From positions 1 to 30,181 of the forward strand of contig JAWQRN010000403.1 of the NCBI GenBank assembly GCA_033557685.1: a stretch of DNA of 30,181 nucleotides, given 5' to 3'. The notes beneath the pieces were generated by a model that worked only from the letters and a program-made list of their open reading frames with translations, did no database searches and was not told the origin of the DNA. Of this stretch, positions 10,731 through 21,979 are shown one piece after another. The translations under genes were made by a program, and so were the position numbers. The DNA comes from Sperchopsis tessellata (lineage: Eukaryota > Arthropoda > Insecta > Coleoptera > Hydrophilidae). The first letter of the stretch is position 1; the number at the start of each line of letters is the position of its first letter.

Positions 10731-10922
10731 CTAGAAGCTATCGCCCAACATATATTTGTCTTGGGCTTGATGGTTAAGACAATCGTAATAAGCTTGTTTT
10801 ATTGTATCGGCAGACTTACGTTCTGGGAGCTGAAATGCAAAAGAAATTTTGGGTAAGAAAATAATGAAAATTAAAGTGAAAAGCGTAATCGCCAAGATGG
10901 ATACTTTACAATACTTGTACAT
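10731..10922 (-). CDS. Possible small secreted peptide, 63 codons (unrecognised)
   Basis: The frame begins with Met and a basic residue (M-Y-K-Y-C-K), then a long hydrophobic core (residues 7-29, I-L-A-I-T-L-F-T-L-I-F-I-I-F-L) ending in S-F-A, which is a good signal-peptide layout. The predicted mature part is about 34 residues, charged, with one Cys (Y-Y-D-C-L-N-H). I do not recognise the family. Inside the frame, at about 10840 on the minus strand, TTTGCATTTCAG is followed by CTCCCAGAACGTAAGT, that is, a splice-acceptor-like and a donor-like sequence. The second half could therefore be a separate exon rather than part of this frame. No polyadenylation signal was seen close downstream. Chance is a real alternative. 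Confidence 0.2.
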   Translation of the reverse strand: MYKYCKVSILAITLFTLIFIIFLPKISFAFQLPERKSADTIKQAYYDCLNHQAQDKYMLGDSF

Positions 10923-12781
10923 GATGAAATAAAAACAGTTAAAATGATTCAGAAAATACCAGAAAATTTATAATATTACAATACAAGAAAATATAATATA
11001 TCTAATCTATAAACAAATATGTTTTATAATATTTCAATATGCCAAGTATTTCAAACAAATTACTACTAATAAGTAATATGTTGAAGATGTTGAAAATATG
11101 GACAGAGAAAAATGATCATTGAAAGTAAATTTAGAATAAACCATGAAAGGGTTCTAATAATGTTTTGCCGTTCAGACAATTCCCCTTTCTACATTTCAAC
11201 TCCTCTTCTATAGAAAAATGTAGCGATTAAAATACATTGACAACGTCATCAAGTATCTAGCGGGCTAACTTCTGTCAACAAAATATGCGATGGTTGACAA
11301 GAAAACCATGTATGACATATAGTGTCCTGACGTCTTGTACATAAGCTTACGCCTCGGTATAACTCATAACATATATTATCGAAGTGTTGAAGTTAAATGG
11401 CGTGTCAAACTGCTATATCATTCGTCAAAACGGCTCTGTCAAAAAAATGTAGCCAGTAGAATATTATGAATTTAAGACGCATGTGACTGAAAGGCCTTTG
11501 ATAACTCGAGCAGGGTTGTGTCGCAAATCCTGCCACCCCAATTGTTACGCCACTGTCTGTTATGTATTTGCAACCTTCTTGTCTGATATATTCCACAAAG
11601 TTTTAGATTAAATGACTGACGACGCAAATTTCTTCATATTATGATTGTGATTCTTATTTGATAGTGGGCACCTATGATACTTTTTAAATTATAAATATCT
11701 GCTTTCCAGAGCAATATTTTATCGATGAACAGACTTAAGCATTAAATTCGTCGAAATTATTAAATTTGGCAGACGATAACTAAGTGGTTCGAACAATTTT
11801 TGTTTGGTTTCTGGGTACAATATTCTGGGGAAAGTTTGAAAGTTTAATGATCGTGCTGAATAATTTTGTTAGCCACAGCTATAGCTATCGGTATAGATTT
11901 CTTGCAAAACTTTGTTGTGGCCGAAGTTTTGTATTTTATCAGATCCTGGATCAGCTTTTAGTAGTTACTAGTTTGTTAGTTCCATATTCTCTTTATAAGT
12001 ATATAAACCAAGTTTTTAAATTGTCTAGTAATTTAGTTTATAATTAAAATAAAATGATAATTAAAACAGGATATCTAGCAAAGGTCCAACTACTTTTTAA
12101 GTGTAAACTAGTACATATTATTTTTTAATTGACTTAAATAATCCTTGAGAATAAATAAGTTATGTGGAAATCTAGAAGTAGAACAAATACAATATATTTG
12201 TGACGGAAGGTAGGTAAAGTTTAATGTAACTACATTCCTCAAGCATGACGAAACAAACACAAGACATGAGTTCCCTAAAGATATTGCAACTATTAGTGAG
12301 CTCAGACAATATATAATTTGTATAACTAGTGTACAATAGTTAGGTAAAACTGAAAGAAACCGAAGTTGCAGCTGTTAAAATCAATATAAAAGATTGTTCC
12401 GAAAAACGATTGCTACAGACTGGAGACATTTAACTGACTAGAGCTTGATGATGCTCTAGGAATTAAGGCAAATTTACACATTTTTAGAACTTGACATCAC
12501 AATGGATTTCTCTTCAATTCAAACAATATCATAAGCCCTCCCTTTTGCAATATATGTCATCCTGTTACAAATTGAAGGTGTTTATCATGTCTTTATATCC
12601 CGGAGTAAGATTTATATTGGGGAAATCAAGCTTATGATTACTACACGTCTTTAGGAGCTCAAACACTGCACTCGTCTTGGTCAAATTATTCAACCAGTCG
12701 TCACTGAACATCATCATTCGTAACGCCCCTAAAAATTCAGACAAGCTATTGAGGTTTATAATTCATTCCAATTCTTTATAT
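10923..12781. other. AT-rich sequence, nothing recognised
   Basis: Short frames at 11405-11596 (minus) and 11784-12047 (plus) show no domain, motif or compositional support. No tRNA-like boxes, terminal repeats or transposase motifs were found. Confidence 0.55.
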
Positions 12782-14000
12782 TAGTGTTTTTCAACCTTTT
12801 TTACTCGTGACCCACAAAAAGAAATATTTACATCGATAGCCCCCTTCCCTCGCCAAGAGAAAACAACACGTTTTATTTATATGTAATGATTTATTTAAAA
12901 TATAATTATTACATAGCACCATTTTTCAAAAATATTATTTTTTACACAGGTAACTAGTTTGTTAGTTACCACCCAGTTTGGTACCAGGTCACTGAATCGG
13001 AGTTATATATTAATTTGCAATTATTTTAAATGTCCTACGCATAAAAAAAGATCATCGTATAGCAATTTTGAGTTAAGAATAGCCAATAATGGAAACTATA
13101 TTAACACACTTCGTCCGACATTACTCCAGAAAAGCTTGAATTTCCCAAGAAAAGTTGTAATGGCTTCTTTGTAAGATATAAGGTTGCAAATATTGATCTC
13201 TTCTCCAAGCGATTTATCACCTAAAAAGGATATAGTGCTGTCCCAAAGTATAACAAAAGGATGAAGACAATGTCCTTTTGATAACCATCTAATTTCTATA
13301 TGTATTAGTAACCGCTTCCTCATTTTCCTTGCAAAGTTCTCGAAACAGGCGATCTTGAAGTGCATTTAATTTGGTGAAGTTTGCAGCTTTCACTACAACA
13401 GCAAGAGTGTCATGCCAAAGTTCTTCCAATTTTATTGAAACTAAAGGTTGGCCATAAACTACGCAGTGAATATAAAAAACTTCAGGGCAACATTTTTGAA
13501 ATGAGCAATGAATCCTCTGTATTTACCCACCATGGCTTCTACACCATCAGTTGCACAGGCAATGATATTTTTAGAGGAATATTATTCTGCTTGAAATAAT
13601 TCTTGACCTCTTCAAATATTTTTTCACCTTTAGTGCGTCGAGATTTTGAGCAAAACTCATTTTCTCTCTAAGTTGATCGTCATAAAAAAACCTAACATAC
13701 GTCATCAGAAGGGCTTCATTATTCTCTAAAGTGGATTCATATATTTGCAAAGCAAAACTTCTTGACTTGCAGTTATCGAGCTAGTTGGTTTTGCACATCA
13801 TCAGTCATTTCATCATGTGCCTTGATATTGACGTGTTACTCAAAGGAATGGTTTGTGTAATTTCATGTGGACTGATACATAACCGATGAAATTACAATAG
13901 AAATTGTAGGCAAAGTAAATGTTTCACCATAATGAGACTTGCCAGTTATAGCAACTAACTTAGATATCTAATACTACGCACGTAAACCGTTGTCTACTTT
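12782..14000 (-). mobile_element. Decayed hAT transposon, ZBED5/SCAND3-like transposase
   Basis: Minus-strand fragments in successive frames give a hAT transposase in order: I-P-L-S-N-T-S-I-S-R-H-M-M near 13850, E-S-T-L-E-N-N-E-A-L-L-M-T-Y-V-R-F near 13720, A-T-D-G-V-E-A-M-V-G-K-Y-R-G-F near 13560-13515, L-N-A-L-Q-D-R-L-F-R-E-L-C near 13350, then E-I-R-W-L-S-K-G-H-C-L and L-W-D-S-T-I-S-F-L at 13300-13220. The T-D-G and R-W-L-S-(R/K)-G motifs are hallmarks of the hAT families related to ZBED5 and SCAND3 proteins. The left end, TAGTGTTTTTCAACCTTTTT at 12782, followed by a GTGACCCAC block, looks like a hAT terminal inverted repeat. The right end was not found. Several stops and frameshifts make it inactive; the C-terminal dimerisation region is missing. 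Confidence 0.85.
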
Positions 14001-14879
14001 TGTTGACCTTTTATGAAAGTTTTGTTGTATTGTTGTTCTTGATTCGAAATTAACACGAATTGTTTAAAGTAATCCAATGGTGCGTCTTTTGTATCCTTAT
14101 GTGTTGTTTCCAAACTTTTCCGCAGCTTCAAAGGTTTCATGCTATCATTTGAGTGTAGTCATGCATAGTAGATGTAATGACTAATGTATGTCTTTTGGTG
14201 AAATAATAAAACCAAAAGGTTATTATCTTCTACAAATGCATCTTGGAAGAAAGGTAACAAATATAAGGATATAGAGCTATTGTATCCTTTATAATGGCCA
14301 ACGGCAGAGGATTTCAGCCCGTTGTCATTACTATTATATTAGGTACCTATATTATAACTTCCGGTGCATTGTTTTATTTATTTATTATATTTTAAGATAT
14401 TATATATAAATACGCTGTGCCTCCCAGGGGTGCCATATGAACCACATTGAGAACTTTTACTTAAGATAACCCCTCTGGTTCGTTATTTCTTTCTGCAATC
14501 GATATCAACCATCGGAATGGAACGGAGTCGCCCTAATGTGCATTCACCTACTCCAGGACGTATGTTGAGTTCATTCATTGAACTAACTCGCCTCGAAAAT
14601 ATCCTTTTCAAAAGTAGATGGACCATTTGAAGGGAAATAAATAATTCTAACTTTTCTATTATTTTGTGCCGGTTTCTACCAGAAATTGCGCGAACGGATA
14701 GCATGATAATTTTGCACTACTCAATAATAGAAATCTATATACCCAAATAGTACCTCAGTATCTAGCTGTATAAATATTATATGAAGCATTTTTAGGTAGG
14801 AATTAATAAGGGTTTTGCTATAGAAAGATCGTTTTACCCTTATCCTCCCTAACTTACCTGTGTAGTTGAATTTATATAC
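14001..14879. other. Sequence between hAT and Penelope-like relics
   Basis: The missing right end of the hAT should lie here, but no copy of its terminal repeat was found. A CAGGGGTGCC sequence at about 14427 resembles some hAT ends but has no partner. The minus-strand frame at 14483-14704 is not recognised. Confidence 0.5.
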
Positions 14880-15500
14880 AGTGGATTGGAGGTGATTTTT
14901 TTTAATGCGGTGAGTTAATAATTTTTATTTAGGATGCTACTATATGAAACTTAATTTTGTGTTTTAGAAATTGCTGCAATCTACTCATGATATTTTATAA
15001 ATGGTATGTGTAGTATAATCTTGATGTAAAGGGTCTTTTAATTTTGTGAATATAGATTGTAAGTTGCTTTTCTATTTTGGTGTGCTATTTTGATATTGTA
15101 TTTGTTCAATATTTTTTGAAGGTGTTCTGATTGATTTTTGATATATGGTAGTGGGAGATATTTTGGTTTTTCGTTGTTGTTAGAATTATCTTATTTTATT
15201 ATTATAATATCTGTGCATTCGTTCTTTAATGATACTATTTATTAGTGGTAGTGGGTAATTATTTTGGATGAGTGTATTTTTGACTATATTAATTGTGTTT
15301 GATCTATGTATAGTTTCTGTGAGTTTTATGGCTCTATTGGCAATACGTATGAGAATATTGATTTTATTGTTTATTGGTTGTAATGATATGAAATAAATAT
15401 CTTCCTGACCATGTTTGCTTTGTATGTATTGCTTTTCCTTTTTCTATGAAAAGCTTGGATGTGTTTATTGTATTTATTAAATTAATTCTGAATTTAGTTA
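14880..15500 (-). mobile_element. Penelope-like retroelement fragment (RT C-terminus plus GIY-YIG remnant)
   Basis: Minus-strand translation, with frame changes, gives K-Q-T-W-S-G-R-Y-L near 15410, then I-R-I-A-N-R-A-I-K-L-T-E-T, N-I-V-K-N-T-L-I-Q-N-N-Y-P and I-N-S-I-I-K-E-R. Next comes L-P-Y-I-K-N-Q-S-E-H-L, with I-L-N-K-Y-N-I-K-I-A near 15150-15090. This order (SGRYL, RA-x-L, L-x3-x-YP, then PYI-x2-x-SE-x-L and K-x-NI-x-(V/I)A) is the C-terminal RT region of Penelope-like and related elements. It is followed by T-I-Y-K-I-S-stop-V-D-C-S-N-F near 15020-14980, which fits the start of a GIY-YIG endonuclease (Y-K-I-x-C-x-D-C) with a Cys codon turned into TGA. The plus strand here is strikingly C-poor, reflecting an A/C-rich former coding strand. 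Confidence 0.75.
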
Positions 15501-16683
15501 AATTTTTTGGATGGATAGCAAATTAAAAAAAAAATACTGAGGCATTTCCTTAAAATATTCTTTAAAATGTATAATATAGGAATAATTCTCCGAATACGAG
15601 TAGATAAACTCAACAAAAGATGTTTACATTTGGTATCGATTACAATGCCCAGTTATTTTATGAATCTAACATATTCCAACATGCTACAATCACAAGCCAT
15701 TCTATGACATGAATGCCTGTGTAATATTACTTCATCAAAGCCTGAAGCAGAATACGAATCCAATGAAAAAGCAATAGATATGTTTTTTTTTTTATTTAGA
15801 TAATAAATTGAAATTCAGTCAATCTCTCACCACTGCTATGCCAGTTTTAATTTTAACATGTACAGCATCTCATATGTCGTTATAATATTTAGTTTTAGAT
15901 ATAATAAGTAGCGTAAGATTGTTATTATGGAAAGAATGTCTCAGTGGTTAGAGGCAGTTTGTTTGAAATGCTTCCTGCAGTCATGTTGGTATTTATGAAA
16001 ATATAGCTCTACCCTTCTTATGAGTTAGAAATATTTTAGATTTTTTGGGAAGAAATCCTTAAAAATATTTTAAATTTATTACCTGTGAGTGTTCTCAACT
16101 TACTGTACAGATATATTTCTAGTTAAAAAAATTCGCAGATATCTTTTATTTAAAGAAAATGATCATTTAACTACAGGATTAAGTGCCGATTAAGAACAGC
16201 ATTCAATTTCTAAGCTAGTGCTTGAATTACTGACCATTAATAAGATATTTCTTTACGGCTGATTTTTCAGAAACAAATATGAAAGAAGCTCACAAACAAC
16301 TTCTCCGATAATTACAAAGATTTGTAAGTAAAACGTTTTCCAACTTCCGGATGTAAATCAACTTCAACTAACAAGTAGACCGAGATACTATTATAATGTG
16401 ATAAATAATTTGTAATCAATAGTGCTTTGAATGTATCCAGCTACTCGTTATTTGTAGCTTACTTCACGGAATCATTGGTCTATAAAAGATAAAAGCACTA
16501 TATTATGCTGCAATGTAGTGGATGTTCCGTATTGTATTATGGTTTGCTATATTGAAATTTACTGGACTGGAATAGTTCAGGAATCGTTAAGTAACAACCG
16601 ACATACATTGTTATTGAAACTCTTAAGAGTGATATCAAATATAGGATATAACAAGTATAGCATTCAGAATAAATATTGTAAAT
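15501..16683. other. AT-rich sequence with one weak tRNA-like box
   Basis: At about 15940-15955, GTCTCAGTGGTTAGAGGCAG resembles a Pol III A box, but no B box follows at a proper distance. The 60-codon frame at 16518-16700 may be the upstream, frameshifted part of the LINE scrap that follows. Nothing else is recognised. Confidence 0.5.
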
Positions 16684-16860
16684 ATGTCCCGGCTACATGA
16701 TCTCATACTAATCCCAAGTAAATCAAAGCTTGTTCAATTTAGCAAATATCTCGATAGGCCACTTATTTTTGACGATGTTGGTGTACAATTTCGATGTTCG
16801 TTAGGGTATCTGAGGAACTATAGAAGAATAGAGAAAACTGATTGTATACTACATTTCTAA
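16684..16860 (+). pseudogene. LINE reverse-transcriptase scrap (Jockey/R1-type thumb region)
   Basis: This short open frame contains L-I-L-I-P-S-K-S-K-L-V-Q-F-S-K-Y followed by R-P-L-I-F-D-D-V-G-V-Q and then L-G-Y-L. In Jockey, R1 and related LINEs the segment after the YADD box reads (G)-L-x-(L/I)-x-P-x-K-S-K-x-(V/L)-x-F-(S/T)-(R/K), then a short strand, and K-(Y/F)-L-G. The match in order and spacing is good, although the last motif is altered. No YADD box could be read upstream in any frame. The element type cannot be fixed from this piece; it is on the opposite strand to the RTE-like LINE at 5361-7960. Confidence 0.45.
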
Positions 16861-18025
16861 TAGTTTTTCAGTAAAATGAAAAATTATTTAATTTATTAAT
16901 GTTTGTTAATTTTTCACTAAAATCTAGTACATAGGTACCGTTCCGGTTAACAGTTATTGAATTATTTGGCTACTGTCATTTATATTAAATCAACTAATTT
17001 TAGTATCTGATCTTTTATAAAATTTTATAAATACAATATGAAAACTTTACAAACTTTGGTAAACATGTAATGTCTGTAATTGCCACTTGGACCACGCCCA
17101 TTTTCTCTTTTGAGCAGGAAAATTACATTTTGGAGGACCAATGGTGTGATAGTAAATTACGTGGTAATTTCAAATAGGATACGCCTTTTAACATTTTTAA
17201 CTAAAGCTCTATGCATAACGCGCTTGTAATGTAAAGAAAGTGTGTGCTATTATAAAAAATACAAGCCCTTACAGCGCAAAATCAACCGTCCGGTATGCGG
17301 AAATTGCAACAGTTTTGCTAGGAAGTGTACCTGCTTACCCAGTAGACAAGTCTGAATCTACACAAGTAAATTCACGCGGAGTTTTAAATTATTCGCAACT
17401 ACAAAGTAGTTCCGATGTGAATAGTGGGCGTGCCTAAATTTATGCGGGCGTAGGAATAATTGCTTTCGCTTCGCGTAGGAAAAAATGTGAGCCGTTAAAT
17501 ACTGACAGTACAAACTAAGTAATAATATAACATAAATGAATATTATTTAGAAGCTAACAAGAAACCAGATGCAAACAATTTCAGAAAAACTTGAAAACAA
17601 TCTGTTAAACTACGAATCTTTTAATAAACCACGTCATAAAAGCTACAACAAAAATCATGATGTAGTAACTACTAATGTTATTGGAAGTGTAATTGCTGAT
17701 TCCAACATTTCAAGGTGACAAATGTAACATGAAACTGGAGTTCCTAGAATTTATGTATTGCAGTTATTTAGAAAACATAAATTCAAACTCTATGAAACTC
17801 GAAATGTGTAGCGATTATTTGTAGTAGATTAACAAATGAGTTTTGTAAATAGTGTTTGGACAAAATGTGCATTGCTGAAAACGTCTTTAGTTAGTAACGA
17901 GAAAAATGATGTTATATTCTTCAACTCATTTTTCAAGACAAATTGCTGGTGCAAACAAAATGTTGCTGTTGTTTATTGGTTTCAATTAAAACGTGACATT
18001 TTCTAATATATATTATGGCCTATAG
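16861..18025. other. Mixed AT-rich sequence, no identified element
   Basis: The section 17085-17490 is GC-richer than its surroundings. It has a 65-codon plus-strand frame (17240-17437) without a recognisable domain. It is flanked by CACGCCCA at 17093-17100 and its reverse complement at 17425-17432, a possible but short inverted pair. A second open stretch at 17596-17717 is also unrecognised. Confidence 0.45.
18018..18025. repeat. Left 8-bp target-site duplication of the hAT element
   Basis: GCCTATAG here pairs with GTTTATAA at 20332-20339. All three differences are C/T or G/A transitions. Confidence 0.6.
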
Positions 18026-18165
18026 CAGTGATGGTGAACTTATGGCACGCATGTTAAAGGTGACACGCCAATACATTTTGGGTGACAAGCCGCGTTTACG
18101 TATACCCGAGACATTTTGAAACAACTCATCACTGACTTTTGGAAAAAACTAAGGATGAAATGAAG

Positions 18166-18467
18166 TCGTTGTTTATTTAACGTCGGCCTATTTCCGCTGC
18201 TATGACCAATCACCGACTCCAGGGATTAGGCTCCCTCACCTGGGAATTTTACCGATTCCTGTGTTCCAACTGGAATTGGGTTCTTTTACGTGCACTTGGT
18301 CTTAATTTTATCTACAATACACGGGACCCAGCGTTTTACGTCCCTCCCGGAGGACGAGCACTACAAAGATTTTTCCGTAATCACAAAAAGCCGACCGCCT
18401 CTGGGACTCGAACCCGAGACACCACGATTAGTAGCATATTAATTAGCCATTGAGATACGAGACGGAT
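18166..18467 (-). repeat. tRNA-derived SINE, copy 3 (full length, nested in the hAT)
   Basis: This is the most complete copy, 302 bp, read on the minus strand from 18467. The tRNA head has an A-box-like TCAATGGCTAATTAATATG and a perfect B box GGTTCGAGTCC at about 18405-18415. The body contains the same blocks as copies 1 and 2, and the 3' end is GGCCGACGTTAAATAAACAA. It is flanked by AGGATGAAATGAAG (18152-18165) and AGGATGAAAAGAAG (18468-18481), a 14-bp target duplication with one mismatch. Such a duplication is what L1/RTE-type target-primed insertion produces. The insertion therefore post-dates the hAT. Confidence 0.92.
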
Positions 18468-18538
18468 AGGATGAAAAGAAGGAGTAAATTTCTCACCGGC
18501 TACACCGCAATAAGAGTGAATCAAATTCCCTCCTTAAA

Positions 18539-20180
18539 TTTGTAAGAGGCCCTACGAATTTAAAAGCAGCAAGTTTTTACATTGCTCACTCCATAGCTCA
18601 GCATGGAAAATACCTCAGTCAAGGAAAATTTATTAAAGAAACTCTTATAATATGTTATATGATCAATAGAGATGATATTTTTAAGCGTATTTCTGATATA
18701 TCATCAGAATGATATCCGACATTCAGTTTATTTATTAGTTCTATTGCAAGTTAATAAATTTTAACAAGATTCCGTAACTCCTAACCTTGTTTGGTTTTGC
18801 TGAATTTTATCACCATCTTAAGTTCAACCCATAAAAGAAAATTCAAATTTCCAATTTTCATATTGAACAATTTAATCTACAACCATCCATTTTCCAAATA
18901 TGAAGTATAATTTTATTGTGGTTTTGAAAACACAATTTTAATTAAAAGGAGACTTAAATAATCGTAAATATTGTTCGATTTCACAATGAGAGATTTGATA
19001 AAGCTAGAAATAAGTACAATAGGGAAAGAAATATGCAAGGTTATTTTAAAAACATTCCGTGACCTACGCATTGATATATCTAATGGTGTACCAGTGACGA
19101 TAGAAGGTGCACCCGATATGGTGGAAAAAATGTCGGATTTTTGGAATTGTTTATGGAAGCTACTGGACGTCCACATGTGCCTTTTCGTAACAATATCCAC
19201 TAAGAGGTGTTATGTGCCAAGGCAGGATTCATAGAATTACATGATTTAGTGTCAGTTGTAATAAAACTAGCGAATTTAATAGTGGCTCGACCCCTTTACA
19301 GGAAGTTGAATCGACTTACAGTGGACTGCTGATGGTAAAAAATGTGAGGTTGCTGAGCCGAGGAAAAGTGCTTAAACGATTTGTCGATTACTTTGAAGAA
19401 ACTAAAGTATATATTGAGAATAAGGATTTGGCATAATTTCCTCAGCGCAATGATCGTACGTGGGTAGCATAATGATGTTTTTTACAGATCTCTCTGTTCA
19501 CATGAATGAATTGAACCTAAAATTACAAGGTTTTGGCAAAAGTATTTACGCTATGTTTGGAAAAATAGAAGAATATTCAAGTAAACTCCTATTTTTTAAA
19601 AGAGTTGTTGAAACTAAATCTTATAAATATTTTCCTCGACTAAAAAAGTATTTCGAGAATGTCAGAGCTAATGTGCAAAATGAAATGGAGCCCAAGCTTG
19701 TAAAGTACCACCGTATTTTAAACTCGTTATTTGCCCAGATTGTCGAAAGATTGAATCAATTTAGAAGTTTAAAATAGACAATTAAAATAATTACGAAACT
19801 GGATGTAGTACTCTTTAGTACTTTGGAATTAAATAATTTCCAATGGATACAAATTGAATTATTGGAGCTGCAGTTTGTAGAGTTTCAAGCTAGAATCTGG
19901 ACTCGAGTATTTATCGACTTGAGGTTTAAACTTGAGAATCTGGAAAGAAATCGGTTTCTGAATGAAGAGTGCCACTATGAAAAAGAAATTTTGGGTGCCT
20001 GAAACGAATACCGCTATTACTAGCACCCTGAAAAATCTACCGAAGGCATTACTCACAATTTTCCCTCTACATACTTTTGTGAGAGTTTATTCCCTGTGTT
20101 AAGCAACATACAAAACAACAAAATAAACCGATTTGCAGATGAAGTAAGTATCGGTTGCTTGGGCTTGAAGTGAACGAAGT
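18539..20180 (+). pseudogene. GTF2IRD2-like hAT transposase, broken
   Basis: Successive plus-strand fragments follow the family order. N-terminal: L-K-A-A-S-F-Y-I-A-H-S-I-A-Q-H-G-K and G-K-F-I-K-E-T-L (18545-18660). Then V-T-I-E-G-A-P-D-M-V-E-K-M (19090-19135; the usual catalytic T-D-G-A-P reads I-E-G-A-P). Next L-S-R-G-K-V-L-K-R-F-V-D-Y-F (about 19350-19390), then M-F-F-T-D-L-S-V-H-M-N-E-L-N and L-Q-G-F-G-K-S-I-Y (19470-19550), followed by a 105-codon frame to 19777. Finally, the C-terminal dimerisation motif S-T-Y-F-C-E-S-L-F near 20070-20100. About 245 bp at 18715-18960 do not read as transposase and may be an insertion or erased sequence. Stops and frameshifts plus the D-to-E change at the first acidic residue make it non-functional. 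Confidence 0.88.
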
Positions 20181-20331
20181 ACCTTCAATTTGAAACATCA
20201 ATTTTTTGATAAATAAATCTGAAATATTACCCTTTTTTGGGAGGGGCAGGGGTGCTAGGACTGCAAATATCACAAGTAATATTTCTAGATGAGGCACATC
20301 ACTAGTGTAGTCAATATGCTCGCCATCACTG

Positions 20332-21974
20332 GTTTATAACATAGTGGTGGAAATCGCATTTAGCAATGACTTCATTAAAACGAGTATTTTATTGTGATTC
20401 TAATAATTTTTCAGTTATATAAAAAATTTATTTCATTTACTTTTATTTTTTATAGCCAATTTTATAGATTCAAAAATTTTGGCACGTTTTTCTGTAGTGA
20501 ATGGTTGAAATGAAAGAAAATAATTTCCAACCATAATATAATATGATATATTAATATTTTGAATGCACCATATAAGTTTATAACAGACATATAAATTTTA
20601 TACTTTAGTCTAAACGAATTAAAAAAAAAAACAATTATCTAAGGTGTTCAAATTACCTTTCGTTTTGTATATGCAAAACTTCTCCTAACACTGCTTCGAT
20701 TATTTGCAAAATGAATAATAGATCTTAGAAAACGTAGACGTAAACGTATTGTTCGGACGAAAATAGCTGACTTATTGGAGTTTTTTAATTTGGATCAAAG
20801 CGTCACCATAGCTTTCTTCCATGCATTAGTTGGTACGATGAGCCTGTAACACCTCAACATACTCAATGATATATTATAAAAAATATCATCACATCTATAT
20901 CCTCAACATAATTAACTAATTCAAAACATTTGATAAAAATTATTGTGTCATCAGGAACAATCAAGTCTCAATTTTTCTGTTTTTATTGCAAATAAAACTG
21001 TATTACATAATGATTTTTAATATTTTAGATCCAATAATTCGGAGTTTCGTTTCTATAGCTCTTTTAAGAGCATTATCGTACTGTTGTTGTTTTAATTCCG
21101 TATACTAGCATATAAGCTATGTGACAGTTATTGATGCAATATTTTTCCGACAGAACATTACTTTTATGCATTTAATGGAAATGGAAATTTATCATGCATT
21201 TATGTAATATTTTCAATACGTCTATGTGCCAAATAAAAAATAAGGAAAACACATTTCAAACCTCTACTTACCCTGTAATGTTTCTGTCTATTATACTATC
21301 AATAAATGATATTAAAATAGTAGTGTTTTGAATGGAAGAGGTGTATTTCAAACCAATAAACGAGAAATACTTTGAATAACAAAGAAGATGGAATTAATAT
21401 TGTACAGAAAATACGTTCTTGCGCGCACCATTTTCTTTATTAGTTGTTAACGATATATAATAAGATTTATATCAGCTGAGTAGATTTAGTGCTGACAGGA
21501 TTCTGAAATACACCAGTATATTTACCAAGAGCAAATAGTAATTGGAATGTTATACTCCTGAAAGTTTGATGCAATAATTATAGAGACAACCAACCCCGTA
21601 GATTGATGAGCTCAAGATTTACATTAGGCAATATTCCGAAAGTAGTTTCTATTCAGAGAACTTAGTATAATTAGCAGCGAATGACAGTGATATAATATAA
21701 GATATACTGCTTATAATTTATTCAGGTGGTTCAATCTCCTCGCAAGTATCATGACAATATTTAGAATTGAACATAGTGTAATAATTTTACGGGTTAACAA
21801 ATAACAGTTCAACAAGTTTAAAATGTATTTGTTTTAAAGTGTTTAGTTTACATTAAGCGATGATAAGTTATACAACTCTGTTCTAATTGTTATATTAAAT
21901 GCAACGCATTCATAGGTCTGTAGGTGTATTGACTTCGACTGCTATCTGATTGTCGTAGCGGTGTTTATATATAG
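20332..21974. other. AT-rich sequence, nothing recognised
   Basis: No coding or repeat motif was identified on either strand. A small similarity between ATTTCAAACCTCT at about 21253 and GAGGTGTATTTCAAACC at about 21338 is too short to interpret. Confidence 0.55.
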
Positions 21975-21979
21975 ATGCT

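Larger units (their letters stand above)
18026..20331 (+). mobile_element. Complete but dead hAT transposon, GTF2IRD2-like
   Basis: Terminal inverted repeats are visible: CAGTGATGGTGAAC at 18026 and, at the other end, CAGTGATGGCGAGC read inward on the minus strand from 20331. The flanking 8-mers are GCCTATAG (18018-18025) and GTTTATAA (20332-20339). They agree at 5 of 8 positions and differ only by transitions, as expected of an aged 8-bp hAT target duplication. The 2306-bp span holds plus-strand transposase pieces in order and a SINE at 18166-18467. Without the SINE and its duplication the element would be about 2.0 kb. Confidence 0.9.

Noticed and set aside
11784..12047. 87-codon plus-strand frame with hydrophobic and aromatic residues
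   Set aside because: There is no recognisable family, no convincing membrane-protein pattern and no compositional shift from its surroundings.
14420..14450. Second hAT end at CAGGGGTGCC
   Set aside because: No matching inverted partner or duplication was found, and it does not match the terminal repeat at 12782.
15935..16000. tRNA or second SINE suggested by an A-box-like sequence
   Set aside because: There is no B box at the right distance and no repeat partner in the window.
18202..18453. 83-codon plus-strand frame
   Set aside because: It lies wholly inside SINE copy 3 and is repeated in copy 1 as a similar accidental frame.
18390..18460. A true tRNA gene on the minus strand (good B box)
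   Set aside because: The sequence continues into the conserved SINE body, is repeated elsewhere in the window, and is bounded by a target duplication. It is a SINE promoter, not a tRNA gene.
18913..19200. 95-codon minus-strand frame
   Set aside because: It is a shadow of the hAT transposase, which reads on the plus strand with family motifs.
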